The notes under the pieces are model-generated. The model was not told the DNA's origin. It searched no databases and saw only the letters and a list, made by a program, of their open reading frames with translations. From Dethiosulfovibrio peptidovorans (GTDB taxonomy: Bacteria > Synergistota > Synergistia > Synergistales > Dethiosulfovibrionaceae), in assembly GCA_002748665.1 (NCBI GenBank), contig PDTB01000027.1, positions 1 through 54,019 of the forward strand: a stretch of 54,019 bases of DNA. The letters are read 5' to 3'. The position numbers and the translations under genes are program-made. Of this stretch, positions 26,198 to 37,114 are shown in pieces. Numbering within the stretch: the stretch's first letter is position 1; every line of letters starts with the position of its first letter.

Positions 26198-27538
26198 ATG
26201 GACGTGTCAGTACTGGATGAGCTTTCGGCGATGTTGGAGCGAGCCGGGCGTCGGCAAGGCTGGTGGGGTGTCGAGAGTATGGCGGTGGGGTGCTCTGGCG
26301 GGAGCGACTCGATGGCCTTGTTGTGGCTCATGGTTCATCGTTGGCCTGGGATGGTGTTGGCTGTACATCTGGACCACGGGCTTCGTGGCGACGAAGGACA
26401 TGCCGATGCTGCTTTCGTGGCCGAATGGTGCAGGGGAGCGTCTATTCCGGTTCGTATCCTTCGTCGGGATGTTCCTGCTGAGGCACGAAAGGGCGAATCG
26501 ATGGAGCTTGCGGCCCGTCGAATCCGTCATCAGGCTTTGATCGATGCGGCCCGGGAGTGGAAAGCCTCGGCGGTGGCTTTGGCTCATACCTCCGATGACG
26601 TGGTGGAGACCTTTTTCCTCAACCTGTCCCGAGGAACGGGTCTCTACGGACTTGCTGGGATTCCAGATGTCCGGGGAGATCTGGTTCGTCCCGTTTTGGA
26701 GGCCTCCCGGGAACGGCTTCGAGAGCTTCTTCGGGAGGTGCGGTGGCCCTGGGTAGAGGATCATACCAACGACCAGGATAGATATCTTCGAAATCGTGTC
26801 CGTCACGAGTTATTGCCCCTGTTAGAAAATCGGATTAACCAAGGTGTCCGTCGTCACGTTTTGGATCTGGTCTCCGATATGAGGCGATGGCGTCACCAGG
26901 AGGAGACAGAGGCGTCGCTTCTGGCGGAACGTCTGACTCTTTCTCTGCCGCGGAGCCTGGCAGCTCTGAGCCGAACTGGGGTTCTGGCGCTGGCCCGAGA
27001 GCGTCAGGCGTCGCTGTTTCGACACATGGGGCGTTCTCTGGGATTACCTGTTCTGTCTCGAAATCGGACTGAGGGTCTCCTTGAGCTGGCGAAGAAGTCA
27101 TCTCGATGGCGGTTTCAGTGGGGCGGAACGGTGGAGCTCTGTTCTCACAAAAATTTTCTTGCGTGGATCGATCGATCTCTTTTGGAGGAATCTCCTCCTC
27201 AGTCTGTAAACCTGGAAAGGCCGAGGGGACGAACGCGGTGGGGAATTTGGGATGTGGCGTGGTCGTACAAAAGGGACGTTCGTTCCTTTCGAGCTCCTAT
27301 GGAAGCCGCTATCCCGATTTCCGATGGCGATGCGTGTACTCTGTTTTCTGCGTCTCAGGTTCCCGAGAGGAAAAAATGGGGTGGCCCTTGGTGGTTGGCG
27401 GACTCCGTGCCCGTCCTCGCTGTCGATGAGAGACCTGTCTGGTCTCCATCTTTCCATGTGTGGAAAAATGGGTGGGATTTTCCCTCGAATAGTGTAAAAT
27501 GTGATGGTGTTTGCCTGATACGGTTCACCTGTCCCTAA
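26198..27538 (+). CDS. tilS: tRNA(Ile)-lysidine synthase
   Basis: TilS modifies C34 of tRNA-Ile(CAU) to lysidine, using ATP. The PP-loop CSGGSDSMALL is at about residues 32-42, followed by VHLDHGLRGDE and AHTSDDVVETFFLNLSRG, the canonical N-domain motifs. The 446-aa length includes a weakly conserved C-terminal domain. ATG 26198 with agaggtg upstream is preferred over ATG 26159. It heads the tilS-hpt-ftsH order found in many bacteria. Its 3' end extends past the frame start of hpt, but the true hpt start lies 29 bases downstream. Confidence 0.93.
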   Translation: MDVSVLDELSAMLERAGRRQGWWGVESMAVGCSGGSDSMALLWLMVHRWPGMVLAVHLDHGLRGDEGHADAAFVAEWCRGASIPVRILRRDVPAEARKGESMELAARRIRHQALIDAAREWKASAVALAHTSDDVVETFFLNLSRGTGLYGLAGIPDVRGDLVRPVLEASRERLRELLREVRWPWVEDHTNDQDRYLRNRVRHELLPLLENRINQGVRRHVLDLVSDMRRWRHQEETEASLLAERLTLSLPRSLAALSRTGVLALARERQASLFRHMGRSLGLPVLSRNRTEGLLELAKKSSRWRFQWGGTVELCSHKNFLAWIDRSLLEESPPQSVNLERPRGRTRWGIWDVAWSYKRDVRSFRAPMEAAIPISDGDACTLFSASQVPERKKWGGPWWLADSVPVLAVDERPVWSPSFHVWKNGWDFPSNSVKCDGVCLIRFTCP

Positions 27539-27567
27539 AAGGGAGAAGGAAGGAGCGCTGTACGTAT

Positions 27568-28110
27568 ATGGAATATGAGATTTCTGAGATCCTTCTTGAG
27601 GAGGATCGCATCGCCGCTCGAGTTGCCCAACTGGGTGCCCAGATCAGCAAAGACTACGAGGGTAAGGACTTGGTCGTCGTTGGTATTCTTCGGGGAGCGG
27701 TGATTTTTATGGCTGACCTCGTTCGGGGTATCGAAGATTGTGTTCGAGTGAGCATGGATTTTATGAGTGTCTCGTCCTATGGTGCCTCCACCCAATCTAA
27801 CGGAGTGGTCCGCATCGCCAAGGATCTGGATAAGGACATCCGAGACAAGGATGTCCTTATCGTTGAGGACATCGTGGACACGGGCTTGACTCTGTCGTAC
27901 CTCAAAAGGGTTCTTCTGGAGCGCCAGCCTCGGAGCCTAGCCCTGTGTTCTTTGTTGGACAAAAAGGAACGGCGGGTTGTCGATATCGCTGTGGATTACG
28001 TGGGCTTCGACATTCCCGACCTGTTCGTTGTGGGGTACGGCCTGGATTACGCTGAGCGTTGGCGTAACCTGCGGTCGGTGTACTCGGTTCAGCCCGTATC
28101 TCAGGTGTAA
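27568..28110 (+). CDS. hpt: Hypoxanthine phosphoribosyltransferase
   Basis: This enzyme salvages hypoxanthine and guanine with PRPP. The 180-aa protein has the PRPP-binding motif VLIVEDIVDTGLTL and the upstream VVGILRGAVIFMADL loop. The C-terminal VDYVGFDIPDLFVVGYGLDY segment binds the purine. I chose ATG 27568, after gaaggaaggag, rather than ATG 27511, which overlaps tilS. It may supply purine salvage in an organism that also carries the purine-type hydroxylase operon at the start of the window. Confidence 0.95.
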   Translation: MEYEISEILLEEDRIAARVAQLGAQISKDYEGKDLVVVGILRGAVIFMADLVRGIEDCVRVSMDFMSVSSYGASTQSNGVVRIAKDLDKDIRDKDVLIVEDIVDTGLTLSYLKRVLLERQPRSLALCSLLDKKERRVVDIAVDYVGFDIPDLFVVGYGLDYAERWRNLRSVYSVQPVSQV

Positions 28111-28128
28111 CCGGAAGGAGGCGGCGGG

Positions 28129-30051
<1,923 letters not shown>

Positions 30052-30116
30052 TACGGGCGGGAGCGACGGTGATTTTATCGGCGCTCCTTCTGTCTCTTTG
30101 GGGGAGGTGACTATGT

Positions 30117-32123
30117 GTGAGCGGTTTTTTTAACCTGACGTCCCCCTGGGGCCCTTCGGGGGACCAGGAGCAGGCCATTGAAAAACTGATGGATGGCTTC
30201 GATAAGGGGATGGCCGCTCAGACCTTAATGGGTGTCACCGGCAGTGGAAAAACCTTTACCGTGGCCAACGTGGTCCAGAGGCTTCAAAAACCGACCCTGG
30301 TTCTGGCCCATAACAAAACCCTGGCGGCGCAGCTATACAGTGAGTTCCGGGACTTCTTTCCCGATAACGCCGTCCACTATTTCGTCAGCTACTACGACTA
30401 TTATCAGCCCGAGGCCTACGTGCCGTCGTCGGACACCTACATCGAGAAAGACGCCTCGGTAAACGACCGGATCGAGAAACTTCGACTGGCGGCCACCAAG
30501 GCTCTGATCGAGAGGCGGGACGTCTTGGTGGTGGCCAGTGTCTCCTGTATTTACGGTCTGGGTAAACGGGCCACCTACGAGGATGCTGTCATCCCCTTCG
30601 CCGTGGGTGACGTCTGGGATCGTCGGACCTTTTTCGAGGCCCTCCTTGCCGGGTACTACCGCCGAAACGACGTCTCCCTGTCTCCGGGGACATTTAGGGC
30701 CCGGGGGGATGTGGTGGAGATCTTTCCATCCTACAGCGACACGTGTCTTCGTGTGGTGTTCTTCGACGACGAGATCGAGTCCATCGAGGAGACCGATTCC
30801 GTCTCGGGGAAGTCGCTCCTGTCAAAAGACCGGGCGGCCATCTATCCGGCGCAGCACTACGTCACCACAGACGAAGCGGTGTCTGGAGCGATGGAAGCCA
30901 TTACCGACGAGATGAGGGCTCAGGTGGAGGCGTTCGTGGCCCAGGGAAAGTTTCTGGAGGCTCAGCGGATCGAGAGCCGGACCAGATACGATATGGAGAT
31001 GCTCTCCGAGACCGGGTATTGTTCGGGGATCGAGAACTACTCCCGCTATCTGGATGGACGATCCGAGGGAGAGCCGCCCGGAACCCTCATCGATTTCTTT
31101 CCCGACGATTTCTTTCTGGTGGTGGACGAGTCTCACATCACCCTGCCACAGGTTCGGGGCATGTTTAACGGCGACCGGGCCAGAAAAGAGACCCTGGTGA
31201 CCCATGGGTTCAGACTCCCGTCGTGTCTGGACAACCGTCCCCTTCGGTGGGAGGAGTTCACCAGGTACATGGGGCGGACCCTCTTTTTATCCGCTACGCC
31301 CGGTGACTACGAGAGCTCCGTCTCTCTGCAGGTCGTGGAGCAGGTCATCCGTCCCACCGGGATCCCCGACCCTGAGGTCTTCGTCGTTCCGGCCACGGGG
31401 CAGGTCGACGACCTGCTTGAGCGTCTTCGGGTTGTGGTGGCCAAGGACGAGCGGGCTTTGGTGACCACCCTGACGAAAAAAGGAGCGGAGGATCTGGGCG
31501 GGTATCTGAAGGATCTGGGGATCAACGCCAAATACATCCATTCGGAGCTGAACACCTTTGAACGAGCTGATCTCATTCGAGAACTTCGATCCGGCGAGGT
31601 CTCGGTTCTCGTGGGCGTCAACCTTCTCCGTGAGGGTATGGATCTGCCGGAGGTTACCCTGGTTGCCATCCTGGATGCTGATCGGGAAGGATTCCTCCGG
31701 TCCTATCGGTCCCTGATCCAGGTCATGGGGCGTGCGGCGCGTAACGTGAACTCGACGGTGGTTCTCTATGCTGATGTGACCACCGACAGCATCGCCAGGG
31801 CGGTGGACGAGACGAGCCGACGGCGAGAGCTCCAGATCGCTTACAACAAGCGTCACGGTATCGTGCCGGAGACGGTTCGACGGGAGATCCGAACCCTGTT
31901 GCCCGAAGAGCTGATGAAAGACGCCCTGCCCAAGGACCCCGACGTCTGGGAAGAATCTCTGGAGGGCCTTGAGGAACGGGATCTGGAACAACTCATGTGG
32001 GAGGCCGTGGAGAAACTTCAGTTCGAGCGAGCTGCCAGCCTCCGTGACATGTTGATGACTATCAGAGGAGGTACCTCACTTCGTGTCGCACGGAATACGA
32101 ATCGCCGGCGCAAGAGAACATAA
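30117..32123 (+). CDS. uvrB: Excinuclease ABC subunit B
   Basis: UvrB is the damage-verifying helicase-like subunit of nucleotide excision repair. The 668-aa protein has Walker A GVTGSGKT at residues 39-46, the beta-hairpin region YYDYYQPEAYVP, helicase motifs such as VVDESHIT and GVNLLREGMDLPEV, and a C-terminal UVR motif that binds UvrC. The GTG start at 30117 follows gggaggtga; an ATG four bases earlier is out of frame. The last 41 bases overlap uvrA. Confidence 0.97.
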   Translation: MSGFFNLTSPWGPSGDQEQAIEKLMDGFDKGMAAQTLMGVTGSGKTFTVANVVQRLQKPTLVLAHNKTLAAQLYSEFRDFFPDNAVHYFVSYYDYYQPEAYVPSSDTYIEKDASVNDRIEKLRLAATKALIERRDVLVVASVSCIYGLGKRATYEDAVIPFAVGDVWDRRTFFEALLAGYYRRNDVSLSPGTFRARGDVVEIFPSYSDTCLRVVFFDDEIESIEETDSVSGKSLLSKDRAAIYPAQHYVTTDEAVSGAMEAITDEMRAQVEAFVAQGKFLEAQRIESRTRYDMEMLSETGYCSGIENYSRYLDGRSEGEPPGTLIDFFPDDFFLVVDESHITLPQVRGMFNGDRARKETLVTHGFRLPSCLDNRPLRWEEFTRYMGRTLFLSATPGDYESSVSLQVVEQVIRPTGIPDPEVFVVPATGQVDDLLERLRVVVAKDERALVTTLTKKGAEDLGGYLKDLGINAKYIHSELNTFERADLIRELRSGEVSVLVGVNLLREGMDLPEVTLVAILDADREGFLRSYRSLIQVMGRAARNVNSTVVLYADVTTDSIARAVDETSRRRELQIAYNKRHGIVPETVRREIRTLLPEELMKDALPKDPDVWEESLEGLEERDLEQLMWEAVEKLQFERAASLRDMLMTIRGGTSLRVARNTNRRRKRT

Positions 32124-34902
32124 CCTGAAAAACGTCACGGTCGATATCCCGAAGAACACACTCACGGTGGTCACCGGTCCATCGGGATCGGGAAAATCTT
32201 CCCTGGCCTTCGATACCCTGTACGCCGAGGGACAGCGGCGGTATGTTGAATCCCTGTCGGCCTATGCCCGGCAGTTTTTGGGTGTCCAGAAGAAACCCGA
32301 TGTGGACGATATCGACGGGCTTTCCCCGGCCATATCCATCGAGCAGAAAGGGGTATCCCACAATCCTCGATCCACGGTAGGCACCGTTACCGAGATCTAC
32401 GATCACCTCCGGCTCATTTTCGCCAGGATCGGAGTACCTCGCTGCCCCGACTGTGGGGCCGAGCTTCATCGTCACAGCGTGGATGAGATGGTGGATATGG
32501 TCCTTCGGGAGCATGGCGGAAGCCGGGTTGAGGTCATGGCTCCGGTGGTTCGGCGAAAAAAGGGGGCTTTCCGAAACCTGTTTGTCGGCCTTCGGAAAAA
32601 AGGTTTCCTTCGGGTGCGGGTGGACGGTGAGGTGTACTGGTTGGAGGAGGACCTGGAGCTTGATAAAAAAAAGCCCCATGACGTTGAAGTAGTGGTGGAT
32701 CGCCTTAAAGTCATGGAAGATCGTCAAGGCCGTTTGGCTGAGGCCATTCAGGTCTGTCTGGATCTGAGCGAGGGATTCGTCCTTCTGGAGTTCGAGGGCA
32801 TCGAGTCTCGTCGGCTCACCGAGCGGTATGTCTGTCCCGACTGCGGATCGCCCTTCCCTGACCTGGAACCCCGACTTTTCTCGTTCAATAGTCCGAGTGG
32901 CGCCTGTCCTGAGTGCTCCGGTATCGGGAGCCATCGATCTTTTTCCGAGGATCTGGCCGTACTCCCTGATCGTCCCCTGTTGGACGGAGCTCTTCTGCCC
33001 TGGAGGAAGAACCACTACATGACTCGTCGACTGGAGACCTTGCTTCTGTCTGAAAAAATCGACGGTACTCGCCCCTACGGCAGGCTCTCCAAGAAGCTTC
33101 GAGAGATGGTCCTGTACGGTTCAGATCGGCGGCTTCGGCTCACCTACGAGCGGGGTGGTGAGGTGTCGGAATATATGGGGCGATATGAGGGGCTTCTGCC
33201 ATGGCTGGAGCGCCGTTGGAGGGAGAGCGACTCGGAGATCGTTCGGGACGAGCTTGGTCAGTATCAGGCGGAGGATATCTGTCAGAGATGCTCTGGGCTT
33301 CGACTTCGTCCCGAGAGCTTGAGCGTTTTCGTTGGGGTATGGACCCTGGGAGATCTGGTTTCCATGCCTGTGGACCGCCTTCTGGAGACCGTTCGAGCCC
33401 TGGAGCTCGATGATAGGGAACGACAGGTGGTGGGGCAGGTCATTATGGAACTGATCAAGCGCCTGGATTTTCTTGTCCAGGTGGGAGCCGGGTATCTCTC
33501 CCTCAACCGTCGGGCCGATACCCTGAGCGGTGGCGAGAGCCAGAGAATCCGTCTGGCGACCCAGATAGGATCCAAACTTACCGGGGTGCTCTACGTCCTT
33601 GATGAGCCTACTATTGGCCTTCATCCTCGGGACACCGACAGACTCATCGGTACCCTTTCAGCTATACGGGATCTGGGTAATACCGTGGTCGTGGTGGAGC
33701 ATGACCGGGATGTGATGAACGCCGCCGACTATTTGGTAGAGATGGGGCCCGATGCCGGTGAGGGCGGCGGGTACGTGGTTCGGCAGGGAACTCGGTCCGA
33801 GTTTGACGGATCGGCGGGGCAGACGGGGCCCTATCTCTCTGGAAACGTCTCGGGGCTATACACTGATGGGCGGACTATACCTGGGGCTGACGAAATCAGG
33901 ATCCTGGGGGCTGAGGAAAACAACCTGGCGGACCTGGATGTATCGATACCCACGGGGTGTCTCGTCTGCCTCACGGGCGTCTCCGGCTCGGGTAAGAGCA
34001 CGCTGCTTTATGACGTGCTCTATCGGGGCATTCGTCGACGTATGGATCCGACCTATCGAATTCGTCCTGGCGTGCATAGGGATATTCTGGGTTGGGAATC
34101 GATTAAAAAAATGGTCATGGTGGACCAAAGCCCCATCGGCAGGACGCCCCGGTCCAATCCTGCTACGTATACGGGGTTGTTTACCCATATTCGGGAATTC
34201 TTCGCCCAACTTCCCGAGGCCAAGATCCGGGGTTTTCGTCCCGGCCGCTTCAGTTTCAACGTTCGAGGTGGTCGATGCGAGGCCTGTGGTGGTGCAGGGG
34301 TCCAGAAGGTCTCCATGCTCTTCATGCCCGACGTGTACGTGGACTGCGACGTCTGTGGTGGTAAACGGTATAATCGGGAAACCCTGGAGGTCACCCATCG
34401 GGGCAGGAATATCGCCGATGTCCTGGAGATGACCGTGGACGAGGCTGCAAACCATTTCAGTGAGATTCCGGCCATCGCCTCCCGGTTGGCCTTCATCCAG
34501 GACGCCGGTTTAGGATATATCCGACTGGGCCAGTCGGCCCTCACTCTGAGCGGTGGCGAGGCTCAACGGGTCAAGCTGGCCAAGGAGCTGGGACGACGGA
34601 CAGGGCAGGGAACGTTGTATCTTCTGGATGAACCCACCACCGGTCTGTTCTATACCGACGTGCTCAAGCTGATCCGTATCCTCCGTCGGCTGGTTCAGCA
34701 GGGCAACAGTGTGGTCGTCATAGAGCACAATCTTGACGTGATCTGTTCCGGGGACTACGTTATCGATCTGGGGCCAGAGGGAGGCTTGGGAGGCGGTCGC
34801 CTCGTGGACGCTGGGTCTCCAGAGGACCTGGCGTATCGGAAGTCGGGGTATACCGGCGTCCATATCCATCGGTATATGAACGAGAGGAGGTCTGGACCGT
34901 GA
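32083..34902 (+). CDS. uvrA: Excinuclease ABC subunit A
   Basis: UvrA is the damage-recognising ABC ATPase of excision repair. The 939-aa protein has two ABC modules: TGPSGSGKSSLAFDTL near the N terminus and TGVSGSGKSTLLYDVL at about residue 635. Each has its signature LSGGE. Zinc-binding CxxC pairs occur at CPDCG/CPEC and CEACGGAG/CDVCGG. GTG 32083 lies inside the end of uvrB, ten bases after aggaggt; this fairly deep 41-base overlap suggests coupled translation. Confidence 0.97.
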   Translation: MSHGIRIAGAREHNLKNVTVDIPKNTLTVVTGPSGSGKSSLAFDTLYAEGQRRYVESLSAYARQFLGVQKKPDVDDIDGLSPAISIEQKGVSHNPRSTVGTVTEIYDHLRLIFARIGVPRCPDCGAELHRHSVDEMVDMVLREHGGSRVEVMAPVVRRKKGAFRNLFVGLRKKGFLRVRVDGEVYWLEEDLELDKKKPHDVEVVVDRLKVMEDRQGRLAEAIQVCLDLSEGFVLLEFEGIESRRLTERYVCPDCGSPFPDLEPRLFSFNSPSGACPECSGIGSHRSFSEDLAVLPDRPLLDGALLPWRKNHYMTRRLETLLLSEKIDGTRPYGRLSKKLREMVLYGSDRRLRLTYERGGEVSEYMGRYEGLLPWLERRWRESDSEIVRDELGQYQAEDICQRCSGLRLRPESLSVFVGVWTLGDLVSMPVDRLLETVRALELDDRERQVVGQVIMELIKRLDFLVQVGAGYLSLNRRADTLSGGESQRIRLATQIGSKLTGVLYVLDEPTIGLHPRDTDRLIGTLSAIRDLGNTVVVVEHDRDVMNAADYLVEMGPDAGEGGGYVVRQGTRSEFDGSAGQTGPYLSGNVSGLYTDGRTIPGADEIRILGAEENNLADLDVSIPTGCLVCLTGVSGSGKSTLLYDVLYRGIRRRMDPTYRIRPGVHRDILGWESIKKMVMVDQSPIGRTPRSNPATYTGLFTHIREFFAQLPEAKIRGFRPGRFSFNVRGGRCEACGGAGVQKVSMLFMPDVYVDCDVCGGKRYNRETLEVTHRGRNIADVLEMTVDEAANHFSEIPAIASRLAFIQDAGLGYIRLGQSALTLSGGEAQRVKLAKELGRRTGQGTLYLLDEPTTGLFYTDVLKLIRILRRLVQQGNSVVVIEHNLDVICSGDYVIDLGPEGGLGGGRLVDAGSPEDLAYRKSGYTGVHIHRYMNERRSGP

Positions 34903-35693
34903 AACGGCGGTACGGTAGAGGATCCTCGAATGATGGGGGACGGGATACCGACAAACTTTGCTGGGGGCGGAACCCGGTCTTTGCCGTTTTAGATGCCGCG
35001 CCGGGATCCTGTGAGAAGATCTTTTTGGCTTCAGGAACCGAGTCTTCCTTTAGGACTCGGCTCTTGGAGGCCGCCGGGATCGGTGGTGTGGAGGTCGTCC
35101 AGACGGGGAGTTCCGTTCTGGACGAGATGACCCGGGGAGAAAAACATCAGGGGGTGGTGGCTCGGGTCCTCATGCCTCAGGCTCGATCTCTGGGAAAACG
35201 CCCTCACAGGGATGGGACCGACCTGCTTCTAGCTCTGGACCACGTGAAGGATCCTCATAACTTTGGAGCCGTGATCCGAACCGCTGAGTCCGCCGGGGCA
35301 TCCGGGGTGATCTTCCCGGGACGGCGCTCCGTGGGGGTCACGGGGACGGTCGTTAAGACCAGTGCTGGTGCGGCGTTTCGGCTTCCCCTGTATCAGGTGG
35401 TCAACCTCACCCGATCCCTGAAGGAGCTTAAAAAGGACGGATATTGGGTCGTGGGACTGGATCACCGGGCTCGGAGCGATATTTGGTCTGAGCCCCTGCC
35501 AGAGCGGCTGCTCCTGGTCGTCGGGGCAGAGGGCGAAGGTTTGTCCCGACTGGTTTCGGAACGGTGTGACGACCTGAGGCGAATTCCCATGGCTGGTCAG
35601 GTCGGTTCGCTGAACGCCGGGGTTGCGGCCGCGCTTGGCATGTTCGAGTGGCGTCGCCACATCTTGGCAGGACGAAAGGAGCAACCTAAATGA
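34899..35693 (+). CDS. rlmB: RlmB-like 23S rRNA/tRNA 2'-O-ribose methyltransferase (SpoU family)
   Basis: This is a 264-aa SPOUT methyltransferase that uses S-adenosylmethionine to methylate ribose 2'-OH, probably G2251 of 23S rRNA. The N-terminal substrate domain has WGRNPVFAVLDA. The knotted catalytic domain has DHVKDPHNFGAVIRTAES (motif 1), VVGAEGEGLS (motif 2) and IPMAGQVGSLNAGVAAALG (motif 3). GTG 34899 overlaps the uvrA stop (GTGA), and its own stop overlaps proC. The target is assigned by family and could be another rRNA or tRNA site. Confidence 0.88.
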   Translation: MKRRYGRGSSNDGGRDTDKLCWGRNPVFAVLDAAPGSCEKIFLASGTESSFRTRLLEAAGIGGVEVVQTGSSVLDEMTRGEKHQGVVARVLMPQARSLGKRPHRDGTDLLLALDHVKDPHNFGAVIRTAESAGASGVIFPGRRSVGVTGTVVKTSAGAAFRLPLYQVVNLTRSLKELKKDGYWVVGLDHRARSDIWSEPLPERLLLVVGAEGEGLSRLVSERCDDLRRIPMAGQVGSLNAGVAAALGMFEWRRHILAGRKEQPK

Positions 35694-36517
35694 GTAATGA
35701 GTTAAAAATATCGGTAATCGGAGCTGGTGCTTTGGGTGGAGCGGTGGTTGAGGGATTGCGCCGTCGTGACGTTGATGTAACTGTCTTCGATACGAATCCA
35801 GAGCGACAGAGCGCCATGGCCGATCTGGGTGCCACTGTGACCGAGACCGTTTCTCAGGCCATAGAGGAGGCCGATCTGATCTTCTGGGCTTTGAAGCCTC
35901 ATCTCATCCTTCCCGCAATTCGGGAACAAGCTCCGCTCCTGAGCGATCGGTTTTGCTGCTCTCTGGCGGCCTGCGTCGACCTGGCTCTCCTGGACCAGGC
36001 CGCTCCTGACGCCCGTTGGGCCCGAGCCATGACTAACATATGTGCCGGGGTCTGCAGGGCCTTCACGGGGTATGCCGTGACCGAGGGAGTGTCAGAGGAC
36101 GACCGGGCCCTCCTGGAAGAGAGTTTGACCCATCTGGGGTTGGTTCGTTCCATGGCCGAAGCGGATCTCGACGGGATCATCGGGGTGGCCGGTTCAGGGC
36201 CAGCCTACGTCTTTACCGTCCTGGAGGCGTTCATCCAGGGTGGCCTGGCCTCGGGGCTGAGGGCCGACGTCTCTCTCGAGGCGGCCGCCATGACCCTCAT
36301 CGGGTCAGCGGAACTGGTCCTTCAGGGAGGCGAGCATCCGGCGGTGTACAAGGACCGGGTCTGTACTCCGGCGGGGACCACCATCGAGGCCCTTCGGGTC
36401 ATCGAGGCCGGAGGTCTTCGGACCGCCCTTATCGATGGGGTGGTCACAGCCTGCGAAAGGGGGCGAACCGGTGCTCAGGCCCTGAGGCACCGTCTTCAGG
36501 AGGACTCGAGCCGCTGA
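35690..36517 (+). CDS. proC: Pyrroline-5-carboxylate reductase
   Basis: ProC makes proline from pyrroline-5-carboxylate with NAD(P)H. The 275-aa protein starts with a Rossmann motif VIGAGALGGAVVEGL and has FWALKPHLI. The C-terminal dimerisation and active-site part contains GSGPAYVFTVLEAF, then VCTPAGTTIEAL, the family signature. It is coupled by ATGA to rlmB and closes the tilS-to-proC run of genes. After it lie almost 600 bases without a gene. Confidence 0.95.
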   Translation: MSNELKISVIGAGALGGAVVEGLRRRDVDVTVFDTNPERQSAMADLGATVTETVSQAIEEADLIFWALKPHLILPAIREQAPLLSDRFCCSLAACVDLALLDQAAPDARWARAMTNICAGVCRAFTGYAVTEGVSEDDRALLEESLTHLGLVRSMAEADLDGIIGVAGSGPAYVFTVLEAFIQGGLASGLRADVSLEAAAMTLIGSAELVLQGGEHPAVYKDRVCTPAGTTIEALRVIEAGGLRTALIDGVVTACERGRTGAQALRHRLQEDSSR

Positions 36518-36977
36518 CCTTTGGGTCTCCACGTGCGTGGTGATGGCTGAAATCTCCTGCTGGGCTGCGATCTGCGACATGCTCATATGCGACTGCTCCC
36601 GATGATGGCTGACAGGTCTGTCTAAGCTGGAGTTGGTGCCATTACCGGGGGGCGATCGCCTTTCTCTGACCTAGAAGCGGCATCCCCCGGGAACTCCGGT
36701 GTGGCCGGATGACCGACGTATCTCCTCGCCTCCTGTTCCTGCACTCCCGAGGAGATCTCTCTCCTCGTTTCTCATCTCCTTACACGTCCACGTGTCCCGT
36801 TTTCCGTCACCACTCCCATTTCTCACGGAGGAGACCTCTTTTTTCCCGACATTTTGTTTCCCCAAGAGGCCAGTCCGATGTTGAGCCAACAGCAGGGACG
36901 AGGTGTCTTTGCCCTCTCTGTGTAACGGATATATTGAAAACCTACAGAGTTTCCAGGGCGGCTCTTCCTTTATCGCT
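36518..36977. other. Long intergenic stretch after proC, no gene assigned
   Basis: No convincing coding region is present on either strand. A GC-rich structure can form from ccggggg (36645-36651) and cccccgg (36684-36690), enclosing the palindrome gcgatcgc. A weak gagg-aga-cctc hairpin at 36828-36838 is followed by six T (36839-36844) and may be the proC terminator. Much of 36700-36880 is pyrimidine-rich on the plus strand. It may be decayed sequence or an unrecognised RNA. Confidence 0.45.
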
Positions 36978-37007
36978 TTGACATGTCACCATGGACTGTG
37001 TTAGAAT
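36978..37007 (+). promoter_or_regulatory. Promoter of the permease-amidohydrolase operon
   Basis: A perfect TTGACA at 36978-36983 and TAGAAT at 37002-37007 (18-base spacing) lie 108 bases before the YfcC-type gene, leaving a leader of about 100 bases. Confidence 0.65.
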
Positions 37008-37114
37008 TGCTCAATTCTTGTCGTTTCTTCGCCTGGGAAATGGACATTTTTAAACACAATTATCTCGATGGAGGAACGTCAGGAAAAAATTTTTCTCGAA
37101 GGAGGAATGGAAAG

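Noticed and set aside
36305-36586. 93-codon minus-strand frame with MSMSQIAAQQEISAIT
   Set aside because: It overlaps the end of proC, lacks a ribosome site and matches no family I recognise; too weak to call.
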